Shown: in pieces, positions 36,701 through 44,366 of the stretch
Layout of the letters: the number at the start of each line of letters is the position of its first letter
How positions within the stretch are numbered: the first letter of the stretch is position 1
From: Rhizobium sp. BK399
GTDB lineage: Bacteria; Pseudomonadota; Alphaproteobacteria; Rhizobiales; Rhizobiaceae
Assembly (NCBI RefSeq): GCF_014194695.1
Contig: NZ_JACIAH010000011.1
Location: 1-64,000, forward strand
Length of the DNA: 64,000 nucleotides
Direction of reading: 5' to 3'
The notes under the pieces: model-generated
Told to the model about the DNA's origin: nothing
Databases searched by the model: none
Seen by the model: only the letters and a program-made list of their open reading frames with translations
Program-made: the position numbers and the translations under genes

Positions 36701-36811
36701 GGCAAGGGAACTTTCTACCGCGTTCGTATTCCGGCCGGCTCGAAGGATGAAGCCGCGGCGATTTGCGAAAAGTACCGTGCTGCAGGCGGCAGCTGCCTCA
36801 TCTCGAAGTAA
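33791..36811 (+). CDS. Large SPOR-domain membrane protein
   Basis: The 1006-residue protein has a cytosolic, acidic, Ala/Pro/Glu-rich N-terminal part of about 615 residues, one transmembrane segment at about 618-638 (LAAAAAIVVFGSVAYAGYTF), a periplasmic disordered linker, and a C-terminal SPOR domain (about 925-1005, YGVQIASLPSEEEAKKSY and YRVRIPAGSKDEA). SPOR domains bind denuded peptidoglycan at division septa. The N-terminal low complexity is unusually long for the family. It likely works in cell division or septal wall remodelling; the nagZ neighbour fits. An alternative start is ATG 33797. Confidence 0.85.
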   Translation: MSMADKQRAYDTRKNTDLFADDDPLAELARIVGFEPRVAANTVEDAPRQEPAFNLEDELLREFDRYEEPQSAASFDRLPEPVFEQPAAHEAPIGEAEVAPAAEAEPDFVVEPEVAIEPVVSQQQEVASNLTPAAWASNAVRDGEPVSGGARDLIEELEMSIGTAPVPPTAPAKAPQWSAASIRLPIANFHPARRDELSVPAVVPVAAPVVQRDISVPESTTAASEHVAVFEAPVAAGFPAEIDRHEEPEVLHEELEVFQDSPVVDPLIDHSAFDLAAAAKDGDVQADAALTEALPTEIDDINFDIDDLLADVSHYPVPERQAAPAADAAELSRAAEPVRVAAPIVAPMPKPVEQPLAVPSAKAEPEGDDPFAGHDFELDLEGIELELADFDFAEPAKPQPQPQAIEPARVQTPELATVKTPHVEAARPVAPMPVFQAAQPAAAVAGPIRQAPVEMAPATNTTATPAFSADAGDDLPFDPSMISDAEYHPEAVEEMHVPVLPPVEQPELVVTTSDFDFDVDAEIANLLAPAKPAETPAKPVVEEWRTRAPISVAPTAAPAAPIAKQAPLQNLDEFERALEEDFRRSVNEPVQRRENVSQVQIQSASEAEDMSRARSMKRMLAAAAAIVVFGSVAYAGYTFLAGNGRLGIASGEPRVITAEKDPVKVVPENPGGKTVPNQDKAVYDSVGGAAAEEPKQKALVSSNEQPVDVVQRTLTPETLPEDNDSDVATPPMATPVGDTQDPRLLPSQDTAVADEADSANQAPSVSARKVRTMIVRPDGTLVARDEPAPQATPTLPKATPVQTQKITAGAKPAGGTAANFPASAQVASADIRSTPVEETKPTPAQAPPESALAKAAAATPANVEPPVRAVKSSPVDAAPAPAARPVETEQTKAAAAEAPAAPAAPKPKEVAAVSPAATQVQPTAAAGGYGVQIASLPSEEEAKKSYASLSKKFAGVLSGRSYEIRKAEIAGKGTFYRVRIPAGSKDEAAAICEKYRAAGGSCLISK

Positions 36812-36835
36812 GCTTTCGCAGGCATTCAATCGAAG

Positions 36836-36863
36836 CGGCGGGCCATTGGTCCGCCGTTTTTTT
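36836..36863 (+). terminator. Terminator after the SPOR gene
   Basis: CGGCGGGCC (36836-36844), loop ATT, GGTCCGCCG (36848-36856, one G-T pair), then seven T. Confidence 0.9.
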
Positions 36864-36918
36864 GTGAATGCCGATTGACGCCGCTCGTATTTCCGCATGG
36901 CACCTCTATGATTCGGAT

Positions 36919-37932
36919 ATGACCGAATCAAAAGCGATGATCCTTGGCTGTAGCGGCCACTCACTCACTCCCGAAGAAAAGGCGCTCTTCAGCGCCGAGC
37001 GTCCTTGGGGCTTCATTCTCTTTGGGCGCAACATATCGGAGCCGCAGCAGATCAGCGACCTCGTCGCGGAGATGCGGGAAGCAGTCGGATGGCATGCTCC
37101 GGTTCTGATTGACCAGGAAGGCGGGCGCGTTCAGCGTATCCGTCCGCCGATCTTCCAGCATTACCCCTCGGGGCAGCAGCTTGGCGATCTCTACCGCCAG
37201 GACAGGGAGAAGGGCGTCCGCGCCGCGTGGCTGATGTCGCGGTTGCACGCCTTCGATCTTTCGGGCCTCGGGATCAATGTTGATTGCCTGCCGGTGCTTG
37301 ATGTTCCTGTGGAAGGCAGCAGCAACGTGATCGGCAATCGCGCCTACGGGGGCAATCCGGAAACAGTCACGGCCATGGGGCGTGCCGCAGCCGAGGGTCT
37401 GAAGGCGGGCGGCCTTCTGCCTGTGATGAAACACATGCCGGGCCACGGTCGCGGCTTTGCTGACTCCCATCACGAGCTGCCGGTTGTTACAGTTTCGCGG
37501 GCGGAACTCGAGGCGCATGATTTTCCGCCGTTCATTGCCATGAAGGACGAATTGATGGCAATGACGTGCCATGTTGTCTTTGCGGCAATCGATTCTGAGC
37601 GTCCGGCGACTACCTCCCGTAAGGTTATCGACGGCATCATCCGCGACCATATCGGCTTCAAAGGGCTGTTGCTTTCCGATGATACGTCGATGAACGCGCT
37701 TGCAGGTACGATCGGAGAGCGTGCCGCCAACATCATCGCCGGCGGATGTGATATCGTGCTGCATTGCAATGGCCACATGGACGAGATGCAACAGGTTGTC
37801 GAAAACGTGCCCGTCTTGCAGCACCAGTCGCTCTTGCGCGCACAAGCGGTGCTGAACGGTTTCCCGACGGCGGATAACGCCGAGGAGGCGTCGGTCCGCG
37901 CCGAATTCGACGAGATGTTTGCGACTGTCTGA
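36919..37932 (+). CDS. nagZ: Beta-N-acetylhexosaminidase NagZ (GH3)
   Basis: The 337-residue GH3 enzyme has the NagZ signature KHMPGHGRGFADSH, whose His and Asp form the catalytic dyad, and the nucleophile Asp in LLSDDTSMNAL. It removes GlcNAc from 1,6-anhydromuropeptides in peptidoglycan recycling, in the cytosol. ATG 36919 gives the normal length; the earlier frame start at 36868 overlaps the terminator region. It is followed 21 bp later by scpA. Confidence 0.94.
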   Translation: MTESKAMILGCSGHSLTPEEKALFSAERPWGFILFGRNISEPQQISDLVAEMREAVGWHAPVLIDQEGGRVQRIRPPIFQHYPSGQQLGDLYRQDREKGVRAAWLMSRLHAFDLSGLGINVDCLPVLDVPVEGSSNVIGNRAYGGNPETVTAMGRAAAEGLKAGGLLPVMKHMPGHGRGFADSHHELPVVTVSRAELEAHDFPPFIAMKDELMAMTCHVVFAAIDSERPATTSRKVIDGIIRDHIGFKGLLLSDDTSMNALAGTIGERAANIIAGGCDIVLHCNGHMDEMQQVVENVPVLQHQSLLRAQAVLNGFPTADNAEEASVRAEFDEMFATV

Positions 37933-37953
37933 TCGCGGAAGGAGCTGGGCTGG

Positions 37954-38814
37954 GTGAACACGATAAAGGGCACGGAACGGCTACAGGCCGCGGCAACGCC
38001 GATGGACAAGCTGTGGCAGGAGAACGACGCGGAGCGCGCGACCTCCGATCCCGCGCTACTGATCGACGTTGCCGGTTTCGAAGGGCCGCTCGACCTTCTG
38101 CTCTACCTTGCCCGCAATCAGAAGGTCGATCTCTCCCGCATCTCCGTGTTGGCGCTGGCGGAGCAATATCTGCAATTCATCGAAAGCGCGCGGCGTATCC
38201 GGATCGAGCTTGCGGCCGACTATCTCGTCATGGCGGCGTGGCTCGCCTATCTGAAATCGCGCCTGCTGATCCCGCAACAGGCCAAGGATGATGGCCCCTC
38301 AGGGGAGGAAATGGCGGCAACGCTTGCCTTCCGCCTGAAGCGCCTCGAAGCAATGCGCGAGGCTGCAAGCGGTCTCGTCAACCGCAACCGTCTGGGCCGC
38401 GATATCTTTGCTCGCGGTGCGCCCGAGCATATTCCGGACAGGCAGCAGTCAGCATACACCGCTAGTCTCTACGATCTCCTGACGGCTTATGCGTCTCTCA
38501 GGCAGCGTCAGGCGGTGACTCAGGTGACGATTGCACGACGGAATGTTTGGTCGCTGACGGATGCCCGCGAGCTTCTGACCCGCATCATCGGCGAGATCGG
38601 CGATTGGACGGCCCTGGAAACCTATCTCCTGCGTTATACGGCGTCGCCGGAAGACAGAGTGACAGCAATTGCCAGTGCGTTTGCGGCTTCCCTCGAGCTC
38701 GTTCGCGAAGGTAAGCTTGAAATCCGGCAGGACGGGGCCTTCCAGCCGCTCTATATGCGGCGTGGCCCTAAGCACGGGACGCTGCAGGTGGTCGAACAGG
38801 AGCGACCGGCGTGA
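37954..38814 (+). CDS. scpA: Segregation and condensation protein A
   Basis: The 286-residue kleisin bridges SMC heads to compact and segregate the chromosome. FEGPLDLLLYLARNQKVDLSRI near residue 42 and ELAADYLVMAAWLAYLKSRLLIP (about 88-110) are family hallmarks, in separate blocks here. The start is a GTG with AAGGAG about ten bases upstream; an ATG at 38002 is an alternative. The stop overlaps the scpB start (GTGA), so both are coupled. Confidence 0.94.
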   Translation: MNTIKGTERLQAAATPMDKLWQENDAERATSDPALLIDVAGFEGPLDLLLYLARNQKVDLSRISVLALAEQYLQFIESARRIRIELAADYLVMAAWLAYLKSRLLIPQQAKDDGPSGEEMAATLAFRLKRLEAMREAASGLVNRNRLGRDIFARGAPEHIPDRQQSAYTASLYDLLTAYASLRQRQAVTQVTIARRNVWSLTDARELLTRIIGEIGDWTALETYLLRYTASPEDRVTAIASAFAASLELVREGKLEIRQDGAFQPLYMRRGPKHGTLQVVEQERPA

Positions 38815-39527
38815 CCGATCTGGAAGACGAACATATCGACAATACGATGGCGGAAGATTCAGAGGACGATCTCCATGCTGAGGCAGAGGCGGAGCGCATT
38901 GCCGAAGCACTGGTCTTCGCGTCCGCGCAGCCCGTCTCCGAAGGCTTCATCGCGGACCGCTTGCCGCGTGCGCTGAATGTCCGCGCGATCATGCTGCGCC
39001 TGAAGGAGCAGTACGCCCATCGCGGTGTAAACCTGGTCCAAGTGGATGACGCTTGGGCCTTTCGCACGGCGGCAGATCTCTCCTTCGTCATCAGGCGCGA
39101 CGAGAACGAGGCAAAGAAGCTGTCACGAGCGGCCTTGGAAGTGCTGGCGATCATCGCGTATCACCAGCCGGTGACTCGCGCTGAGATCGAAGACATCAGA
39201 GGGGTGCAGACCTCCCGTGGCACGCTTGATGTGCTGATGGAGGCTGGCTGGGTTCGCTTTCGCGGTCGCAGGCGCACGCCCGGTCGCCCCGTCACGTTAG
39301 GCACGACGCGCGATTTCCTTGACCATTTCGGCCTGGAGGAGATCCGTGATTTGCCTGGCCTTGAAGAATTGAAGGGCGCGGGATTGCTCTCCGGTCGCAT
39401 ACCGGCCAATTTCAATGTACCATCGCCTGCGATGAACGACGAGTTGACCGAGGACGAAGATCCGATAACGCAACTCGATCTTGAAGAACTCGGTCTGCTT
39501 GCGCCTGGTGGCGCCTCCGAAGACTAG
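38811..39527 (+). CDS. scpB: Segregation and condensation protein B
   Basis: The 238-residue protein has two winged helices (about 25-100 and 105-185). Family motifs are EALVFASAQPVSEGFIADRLP, ALEVLAIIAYHQPVTRAEIEDIRGV and GRPVTLGTTRDFLDHFGL, in separate blocks. An acidic C-terminal tail follows. It binds ScpA and regulates the SMC complex. The GTG start at 38811 overlaps the scpA stop by four bases. Confidence 0.94.
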   Translation: MTDLEDEHIDNTMAEDSEDDLHAEAEAERIAEALVFASAQPVSEGFIADRLPRALNVRAIMLRLKEQYAHRGVNLVQVDDAWAFRTAADLSFVIRRDENEAKKLSRAALEVLAIIAYHQPVTRAEIEDIRGVQTSRGTLDVLMEAGWVRFRGRRRTPGRPVTLGTTRDFLDHFGLEEIRDLPGLEELKGAGLLSGRIPANFNVPSPAMNDELTEDEDPITQLDLEELGLLAPGGASED

Positions 39528-39712
39528 GCGGATTGACCTTTGTTCCGTCACGCATTTCGAAAACAACGCCGATCACGGTTTTTCGAATGTGTATTCTCTT
39601 GTCACAGACGGCGATACCGTGACATTAAGCGACAATCTACAGGGAACTTTGATGTTGGAATTGGTGTAGGAAACTCTTACATCAAGGAACATCGCAAAAG
39701 GGAGTTAGCGTA

Positions 39713-39913
39713 ATGGGTTCTTTTAGCATGTGGCACTGGCTGATCGTTTTAGCCATCGTGCTGTTGTTGTTCGGTCGCGGCAAGATTCCGGAACTGATGG
39801 GCGATGTTGCCAAGGGCATCAAGAGCTTCAAGAAGGGCATGAACGACGAAGACAGCACGCCCGAGACCACGGCTGGCAAGACCGTCGATCACAAGGCCGA
39901 CGAAACCAAGTAA
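39713..39913 (+). CDS. tatA: Twin-arginine translocase subunit TatA
   Basis: The 66-residue protein has one N-terminal transmembrane helix (WHWLIVLAIVLLLFG), the FGRGKIPELMGDVAKGIKSF hinge and amphipathic helix, and a short acidic/basic tail. TatA oligomerises to let folded Tat substrates through the inner membrane. GGGAG precedes the ATG. tatB follows 49 bp later. At least one probable Tat substrate (CpdB) is in this window. Confidence 0.95.
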   Translation: MGSFSMWHWLIVLAIVLLLFGRGKIPELMGDVAKGIKSFKKGMNDEDSTPETTAGKTVDHKADETK

Positions 39914-39962
39914 TCACCTCCGGGCAAACGTAGCCCCCACGTTTCCCGTCCAGGAGCCTTGA

Positions 39963-40598
39963 ATGTTCGATATTGGTTGGACCGAGCTGCTTGTCATCGC
40001 GGTCGTACTGATCGTGGTGGTTGGTCCGAAGGACTTGCCGCCGATGCTGCGTGCGTTCGGCAAGATGACCCAGCGTGCGCGCAAGGTCGCAGGCGAGTTT
40101 CGCGCGCAGTTCGACGAGGCGCTCCGTGAAGCCGATCTGGACGATGTGCGCCAGACGCTCGCTGATGCGCAGAAGTTGAACCCCGTCAACAGTTTGCGCG
40201 ATGCCATGAATCCGCTTCGGCAGATGGGCAACGAGATCAAGGCCGACCTGCAAAAGGCGACGACGGTGGAGAAAAAGACCGAGGTTCCGGCTGCTGCCGT
40301 GTCGGTGCCTGAGCCGTCGATGAGCCTGCCGGAGACGCCGCCGGTTGTAGCGCCGCCGCCGGCCGCAGTCTCGGAGCCGGTCGTGGCGGCAACAAGCCCG
40401 GTAACGGCGACTGTCCAAGAGAAGCCGAAAGCAGTTCGCAAGCCGCGTGCTAAGGCAGAACCTGCGACGGTTGCCGCTCCAATCGAGAAGCCCAAGCGGG
40501 CTTCGACGAAGCCTGCGACCGTCAAGAAGACAGCGGCGGTTGCCGCCACAGCCGCTCCGAAGAAGACGGCAGCAAAGAAGAAGAAGGACGACGCATGA
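39963..40598 (+). CDS. tatB: Twin-arginine translocase subunit TatB
   Basis: The 211-residue protein starts with the TatB helix (MFDIGWTELLVIAVVLIVVVG) and the PKDLPPMLRAFGKMTQRARKVA amphipathic region, in blocks. The C-terminal half is an Ala/Pro/Lys-rich disordered tail typical of alphaproteobacteria and ending in poly-Lys. TatB and TatC form the receptor for twin-arginine signals. The stop overlaps the tatC start (ATGA). Confidence 0.94.
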   Translation: MFDIGWTELLVIAVVLIVVVGPKDLPPMLRAFGKMTQRARKVAGEFRAQFDEALREADLDDVRQTLADAQKLNPVNSLRDAMNPLRQMGNEIKADLQKATTVEKKTEVPAAAVSVPEPSMSLPETPPVVAPPPAAVSEPVVAATSPVTATVQEKPKAVRKPRAKAEPATVAAPIEKPKRASTKPATVKKTAAVAATAAPKKTAAKKKKDDA

Positions 40599-41422
40599 GC
40601 GGTGAAATCGAAGATAAGCCGCAGCCATTGATCGAACACTTGATGGAGCTGCGTACGCGGCTGATGTGGTCGATCGGTGCGTTTTTCGTTGCGTTCATCG
40701 CCTGCTTCATATTCGCCAAGCACCTCTTCAATGTCCTGGTCTACCCATACAAATGGGCCGTGACCTGGGCGAAGCTGGATGTGTCCAAGGCGCAGCTCAT
40801 TTACACCGCGCCGCAAGAGTTCTTCTTCACGCAGGTGAAGGTCGCCATGTTCGGCGGCCTAGTCATCGCGTTTCCGATTATCGCGGCTCAGATCTACAAG
40901 TTCGTGGCGCCCGGCCTCTACAAGAACGAGCGCGCCGCCTTCCTGCCGTTTTTGGTCGCGTCGCCGATCCTGTTTCTGATGGGCGCTTCGCTCGTCTACT
41001 TCTTCTTCACGCCGATGGTCATGTGGTTCTTCCTGACCATGCAGCAGGCGCCGGGTGAGGGCGATGTTGCGATCTCCCTGCTTCCCAAGGTCTCCGAATA
41101 TCTCAGCCTGATCATGACGCTGGTGTTTTCGTTTGGCCTCGTTTTCCAGCTTCCAGTGATCACCACGCTACTCGCCCGCGTTGGCCTGTTGACGTCCCAA
41201 TGGCTTGCCGAGAAGCGCAAGTTTGCGATCGTGCTTGCCTTTATCGTTGCAGCGGTGCTGACGCCGCCTGATCCGATGTCCCAGATCGGCCTTGCGCTGC
41301 CGACCATCCTTCTCTACGAGATTTCCATCTACGCGGCGCGACTCGTGGAGCGCCAGCGTGCCCGCGAGGCGGTCGAAGAGGCTGAGGGAACCACGGACGT
41401 TGCCAAGACGGACAACGTCTGA
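40595..41422 (+). CDS. tatC: Twin-arginine translocase subunit TatC
   Basis: The 275-residue protein has six transmembrane helices. PLIEHLMELRTRLMWS at the N-terminus carries the conserved HxxELRxR motif that contacts signal peptides. FPIIAAQIYKFVAPGLYKNER and a conserved Glu/Pro loop follow. It is the core of the Tat receptor. The start overlaps tatB by four bases. serS follows about 90 bp later. Confidence 0.95.
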   Translation: MSGEIEDKPQPLIEHLMELRTRLMWSIGAFFVAFIACFIFAKHLFNVLVYPYKWAVTWAKLDVSKAQLIYTAPQEFFFTQVKVAMFGGLVIAFPIIAAQIYKFVAPGLYKNERAAFLPFLVASPILFLMGASLVYFFFTPMVMWFFLTMQQAPGEGDVAISLLPKVSEYLSLIMTLVFSFGLVFQLPVITTLLARVGLLTSQWLAEKRKFAIVLAFIVAAVLTPPDPMSQIGLALPTILLYEISIYAARLVERQRAREAVEEAEGTTDVAKTDNV

Positions 41423-41513
41423 AGATCTCCCTCAATGAGCGCTTCCAAGCATCCGGTCGCGGCCCAGCCGGGCGTTGGCCGGGTTATCTTTTTTACAACG
41501 ACCTGGAACGACG

Positions 41514-42797
41514 ATGCTCGATATCAAATGGATCCGTGAGAATCCCGAAGCGCTCGATGCGGCACTTGCCAAGCGTGGTGCCGAGCCTTTGTCTGAAAGC
41601 CTGATCGCGGTCGATGAAAAACGCCGCTCGTCCATTCAGAAGGTCCAGGACATGCTGTCCCGCCGCAATGCCGCCTCCAAGGAGATCGGCGCTGCGATGG
41701 CACAGAAGAACAGTGAGCTTGCCGAAAAACTCAAGGCTGAAGTGGCCGACCTGAAGGTGCTGCTGCCGAACGCCGAAGAGGACGAGCGACAGGCGACCGA
41801 CGAACTGAATGACGCGCTGTCGCGCATTCCGAACGTCCCGCATGACGACGTACCGGTCGGCAACGACGAGCACGACAATGTCGTTGCCCGGATCGTCGGA
41901 GAGAAGCCGCGCTGGAATCACACGCCGAAGGAACACTTCGAGATCGGCGAAGCGCTCGGCTACATGGATTTCGAGCGGGCTGCCAAGCTGTCGGGATCGC
42001 GCTTCACCGTGCTCACTGGTCCGCTCGCTCGGCTAGAACGTGCGCTCGGTCAGTTCATGATCGACCTGCATACCGGCGAGCACGGCTATACTGAAGTCAG
42101 CTCTCCGCTGATGGTCCGCGACGATGCCATGTTCGGTACCGGGCAGTTGCCGAAGTTTGCGGAAGACCTGTTCAAGACGACGGATGGCCGCTGGCTGATC
42201 CCGACCGCCGAGGTGACGCTCACCAATCTTGTCTCTGGCGAAATCCTCGATCAGGAAAAGCTGCCGCTCCGTTTCACCGCGCTGACACCGTCTTTCCGTT
42301 CGGAAGCGGGCTCGGCCGGCCGCGATACGCGTGGCATGCTGCGCCAGCATCAGTTCTGGAAGTGCGAACTCGTCTCGATTACCGATGCTGAAAGCTCGCT
42401 TGCCGAACACGAGCGCATGACGGCTTGTGCCGAAGAGGTCTTGAAGCGTCTCGGCCTGCATTTCCGTACGATGACGCTCTGCACCGGCGATATGGGCTTT
42501 GGTGCGCGCAAGACCTACGACCTCGAGGTCTGGCTGCCCGGGCAGAATACCTATCGCGAAATCTCGTCCTGCTCGGTCTGCGGCGATTTCCAGGCGCGTC
42601 GTATGAATGCGCGCTATCGCGGCAAGGAAGACAAGGCGACGAAGTTCGTTCACACGCTGAATGGCTCCGGTACGGCCGTCGGTCGCTGCTTGATTGCGGT
42701 TCTGGAGAACTATCTGAATGAGGATGGTTCCGTGACGATTCCAGATGCGCTGCTGCCATACATGGGCGGCTTGAAGAAGATCGAACGGGCGGCTTGA
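41514..42797 (+). CDS. serS: Seryl-tRNA synthetase
   Basis: The 427-residue class II synthetase has an N-terminal coiled-coil arm (about 30-100) that grips the tRNA-Ser variable arm, then motif 2 (FRSEAGSAGRDTRGMLRQHQF) and motif 3 (GSGTAVGRCLIAVLENY), in blocks. It charges tRNA-Ser and tRNA-Sec. ATG 41514 gives MLDIKWIRENPEAL, the standard start; a TTG 13 codons upstream is not supported. surE starts 4 bp after the stop. Confidence 0.96.
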   Translation: MLDIKWIRENPEALDAALAKRGAEPLSESLIAVDEKRRSSIQKVQDMLSRRNAASKEIGAAMAQKNSELAEKLKAEVADLKVLLPNAEEDERQATDELNDALSRIPNVPHDDVPVGNDEHDNVVARIVGEKPRWNHTPKEHFEIGEALGYMDFERAAKLSGSRFTVLTGPLARLERALGQFMIDLHTGEHGYTEVSSPLMVRDDAMFGTGQLPKFAEDLFKTTDGRWLIPTAEVTLTNLVSGEILDQEKLPLRFTALTPSFRSEAGSAGRDTRGMLRQHQFWKCELVSITDAESSLAEHERMTACAEEVLKRLGLHFRTMTLCTGDMGFGARKTYDLEVWLPGQNTYREISSCSVCGDFQARRMNARYRGKEDKATKFVHTLNGSGTAVGRCLIAVLENYLNEDGSVTIPDALLPYMGGLKKIERAA

Positions 42798-42801
42798 ACC
42801 A

Positions 42802-43569
42802 ATGCGCATTCTGCTCACCAACGACGACGGCATTCACGCAGAAGGCCTCGCGGCGCTGGAGCGGATTGCACGGACACTCTCCGACGACGTCTGGATTGTC
42901 GCGCCGGAGACGGATCAGAGCGGCCTCGCTCATTCGCTGAGCCTTTCCGAGCCGTTGCGGCTTCGCAAGATTTCCGACAGGCATTTCGCGCTGCGCGGAA
43001 CGCCTACCGATTGCGTCATCATGGGCATCAAGCAGGTCATGGACATTAAGCCGGATCTGGTGCTTTCAGGCGTCAATTCTGGCTCGAACGTCGCCGACGA
43101 TATCACCTATTCGGGCACCGTCGCCGGCGCCATTGAAGGCACGCTGCAGGGTGTCCGCTCTGTTGCATTGAGCCAGGCCTACCTGCACCAAGACGGCGCA
43201 AGGACAGTCCCCTGGGAGGTCTGTGAGGCACACGCCCCGGTGCTCCTCGATAAACTGATGACGCTCGAATTGCCCGTTGGGACGTTCCTGAACCTGAACT
43301 TTCCGAATTGCAGGCTCGAGGAAGTCGAGGGTGTCGAAGTGACGGCACAAGGTAAGCTCGCCTTCAATTTGCAGGTCGATGAACGGGCGGATGGACGCGG
43401 CTTTCCATACTACTGGCTCAGGTTCGGCGAGCGTGCCGGCGCCTTCACCGCAGGCACGGATATTCACGCTTTGAAGCATCGCAAGATTTCGGTAACTCCT
43501 TTGAAACTGGATTTGACTGATTATTCCGTACAGGACCGCGTGGCGCGGGCGCTTTCGGGTACGGAGTAG
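42802..43569 (+). CDS. surE: 5'/3'-nucleotidase SurE
   Basis: The 255-residue metal-dependent phosphatase starts MRILLTNDDGIHAEGL, with the Asp-Asp metal site, and has APETDQSGLAHSLSL and GTPTDCVIMG, then SGVNSGSNVADDITYSGTVAGA. It dephosphorylates nucleoside monophosphates and short polyphosphate. It is coupled to serS and pcm; the surE-pcm pair is an ancient arrangement for stationary-phase survival. Confidence 0.95.
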   Translation: MRILLTNDDGIHAEGLAALERIARTLSDDVWIVAPETDQSGLAHSLSLSEPLRLRKISDRHFALRGTPTDCVIMGIKQVMDIKPDLVLSGVNSGSNVADDITYSGTVAGAIEGTLQGVRSVALSQAYLHQDGARTVPWEVCEAHAPVLLDKLMTLELPVGTFLNLNFPNCRLEEVEGVEVTAQGKLAFNLQVDERADGRGFPYYWLRFGERAGAFTAGTDIHALKHRKISVTPLKLDLTDYSVQDRVARALSGTE

Positions 43570-43575
43570 ATCGCT

Positions 43576-44229
43576 TTGACTGCACGGTTGGTGGAGAAGG
43601 AAGGCTTTGCGGCGCTTGTGTTGAGGCTGCGAGCCGAGGGTGTATCCGATCTGGACCTGCTGACGGCGGTGGAGCAGACGCCGCGGTCATTGTTCGTGCC
43701 GCCCCAGTTTGCCGAGCAGGCCTATTCCAGCCGCACGATACCGATCGAATGCGGCTCCTTTATTGAAGGCGTGGATTTCGCGGTCAGGGTTCTGCATCAC
43801 TTGAAAATCAAGCCGGGGCAACGTGTCCTAGAGGTCGGCACGGGCAGCGGCTTCATGTCCGCCGTCATGGCGCGCATGGCCGAACGCGTGCTGACGATCG
43901 ACCGCTACAAGACGTTGACGACAAACGCGCAGCGCCGTCTCGATTCGCTTGGGCTCCGGAATGTCATTATTCGCCAGGCCGATGGCAGCGCTGGCCTGCA
44001 AGGTGAGGGGACGTTCGACCGGATTCTGGTCACCGCTGCGTTCAACGCGATGCCGCGGTTCTACACCGACCAGCTTGTTTCCGGCGGTTCGATGATCGCC
44101 CCTTTGATGATTTCCGAGAATGAGTGTCGCCTGGTGCGGCTTACAAAAACGGGCAGCCGCTTCGAGCGCGAAGAACTGTTCGACACGCCTTATCTCCCGA
44201 TCGTGCCGCGGCTGGCTTCGCAACTTTGA
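43576..44229 (+). CDS. pcm: Protein-L-isoaspartate O-methyltransferase
   Basis: The 217-residue PCMT has RSLFVPPQFAEQAYSSRTIPIECGS and the SAM motif I VLEVGTGSGFMSAVMARMA, in blocks. A conserved motif II is at DRILVTAAFNAMP. It methylates L-isoaspartyl residues to start repair of aged proteins. The TTG start at 43576 has GGAG about nine bases upstream and is six bases after the surE stop. The window has a second, more divergent PCMT-family gene at 21264. Confidence 0.93.
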   Translation: MTARLVEKEGFAALVLRLRAEGVSDLDLLTAVEQTPRSLFVPPQFAEQAYSSRTIPIECGSFIEGVDFAVRVLHHLKIKPGQRVLEVGTGSGFMSAVMARMAERVLTIDRYKTLTTNAQRRLDSLGLRNVIIRQADGSAGLQGEGTFDRILVTAAFNAMPRFYTDQLVSGGSMIAPLMISENECRLVRLTKTGSRFEREELFDTPYLPIVPRLASQL

Positions 44230-44366
44230 GGCGATCCGCCTGTTGGTGTTGCTATGGTTAGCAATCTCTCAAAAAAATCTCGCGAATTTCGGCACCTTAA
44301 CCGCGTGGTAATACTAACGCGCTTTAATAAACCCACAAATGGTTGCGTTCATCAGTGGGTCGAGTC

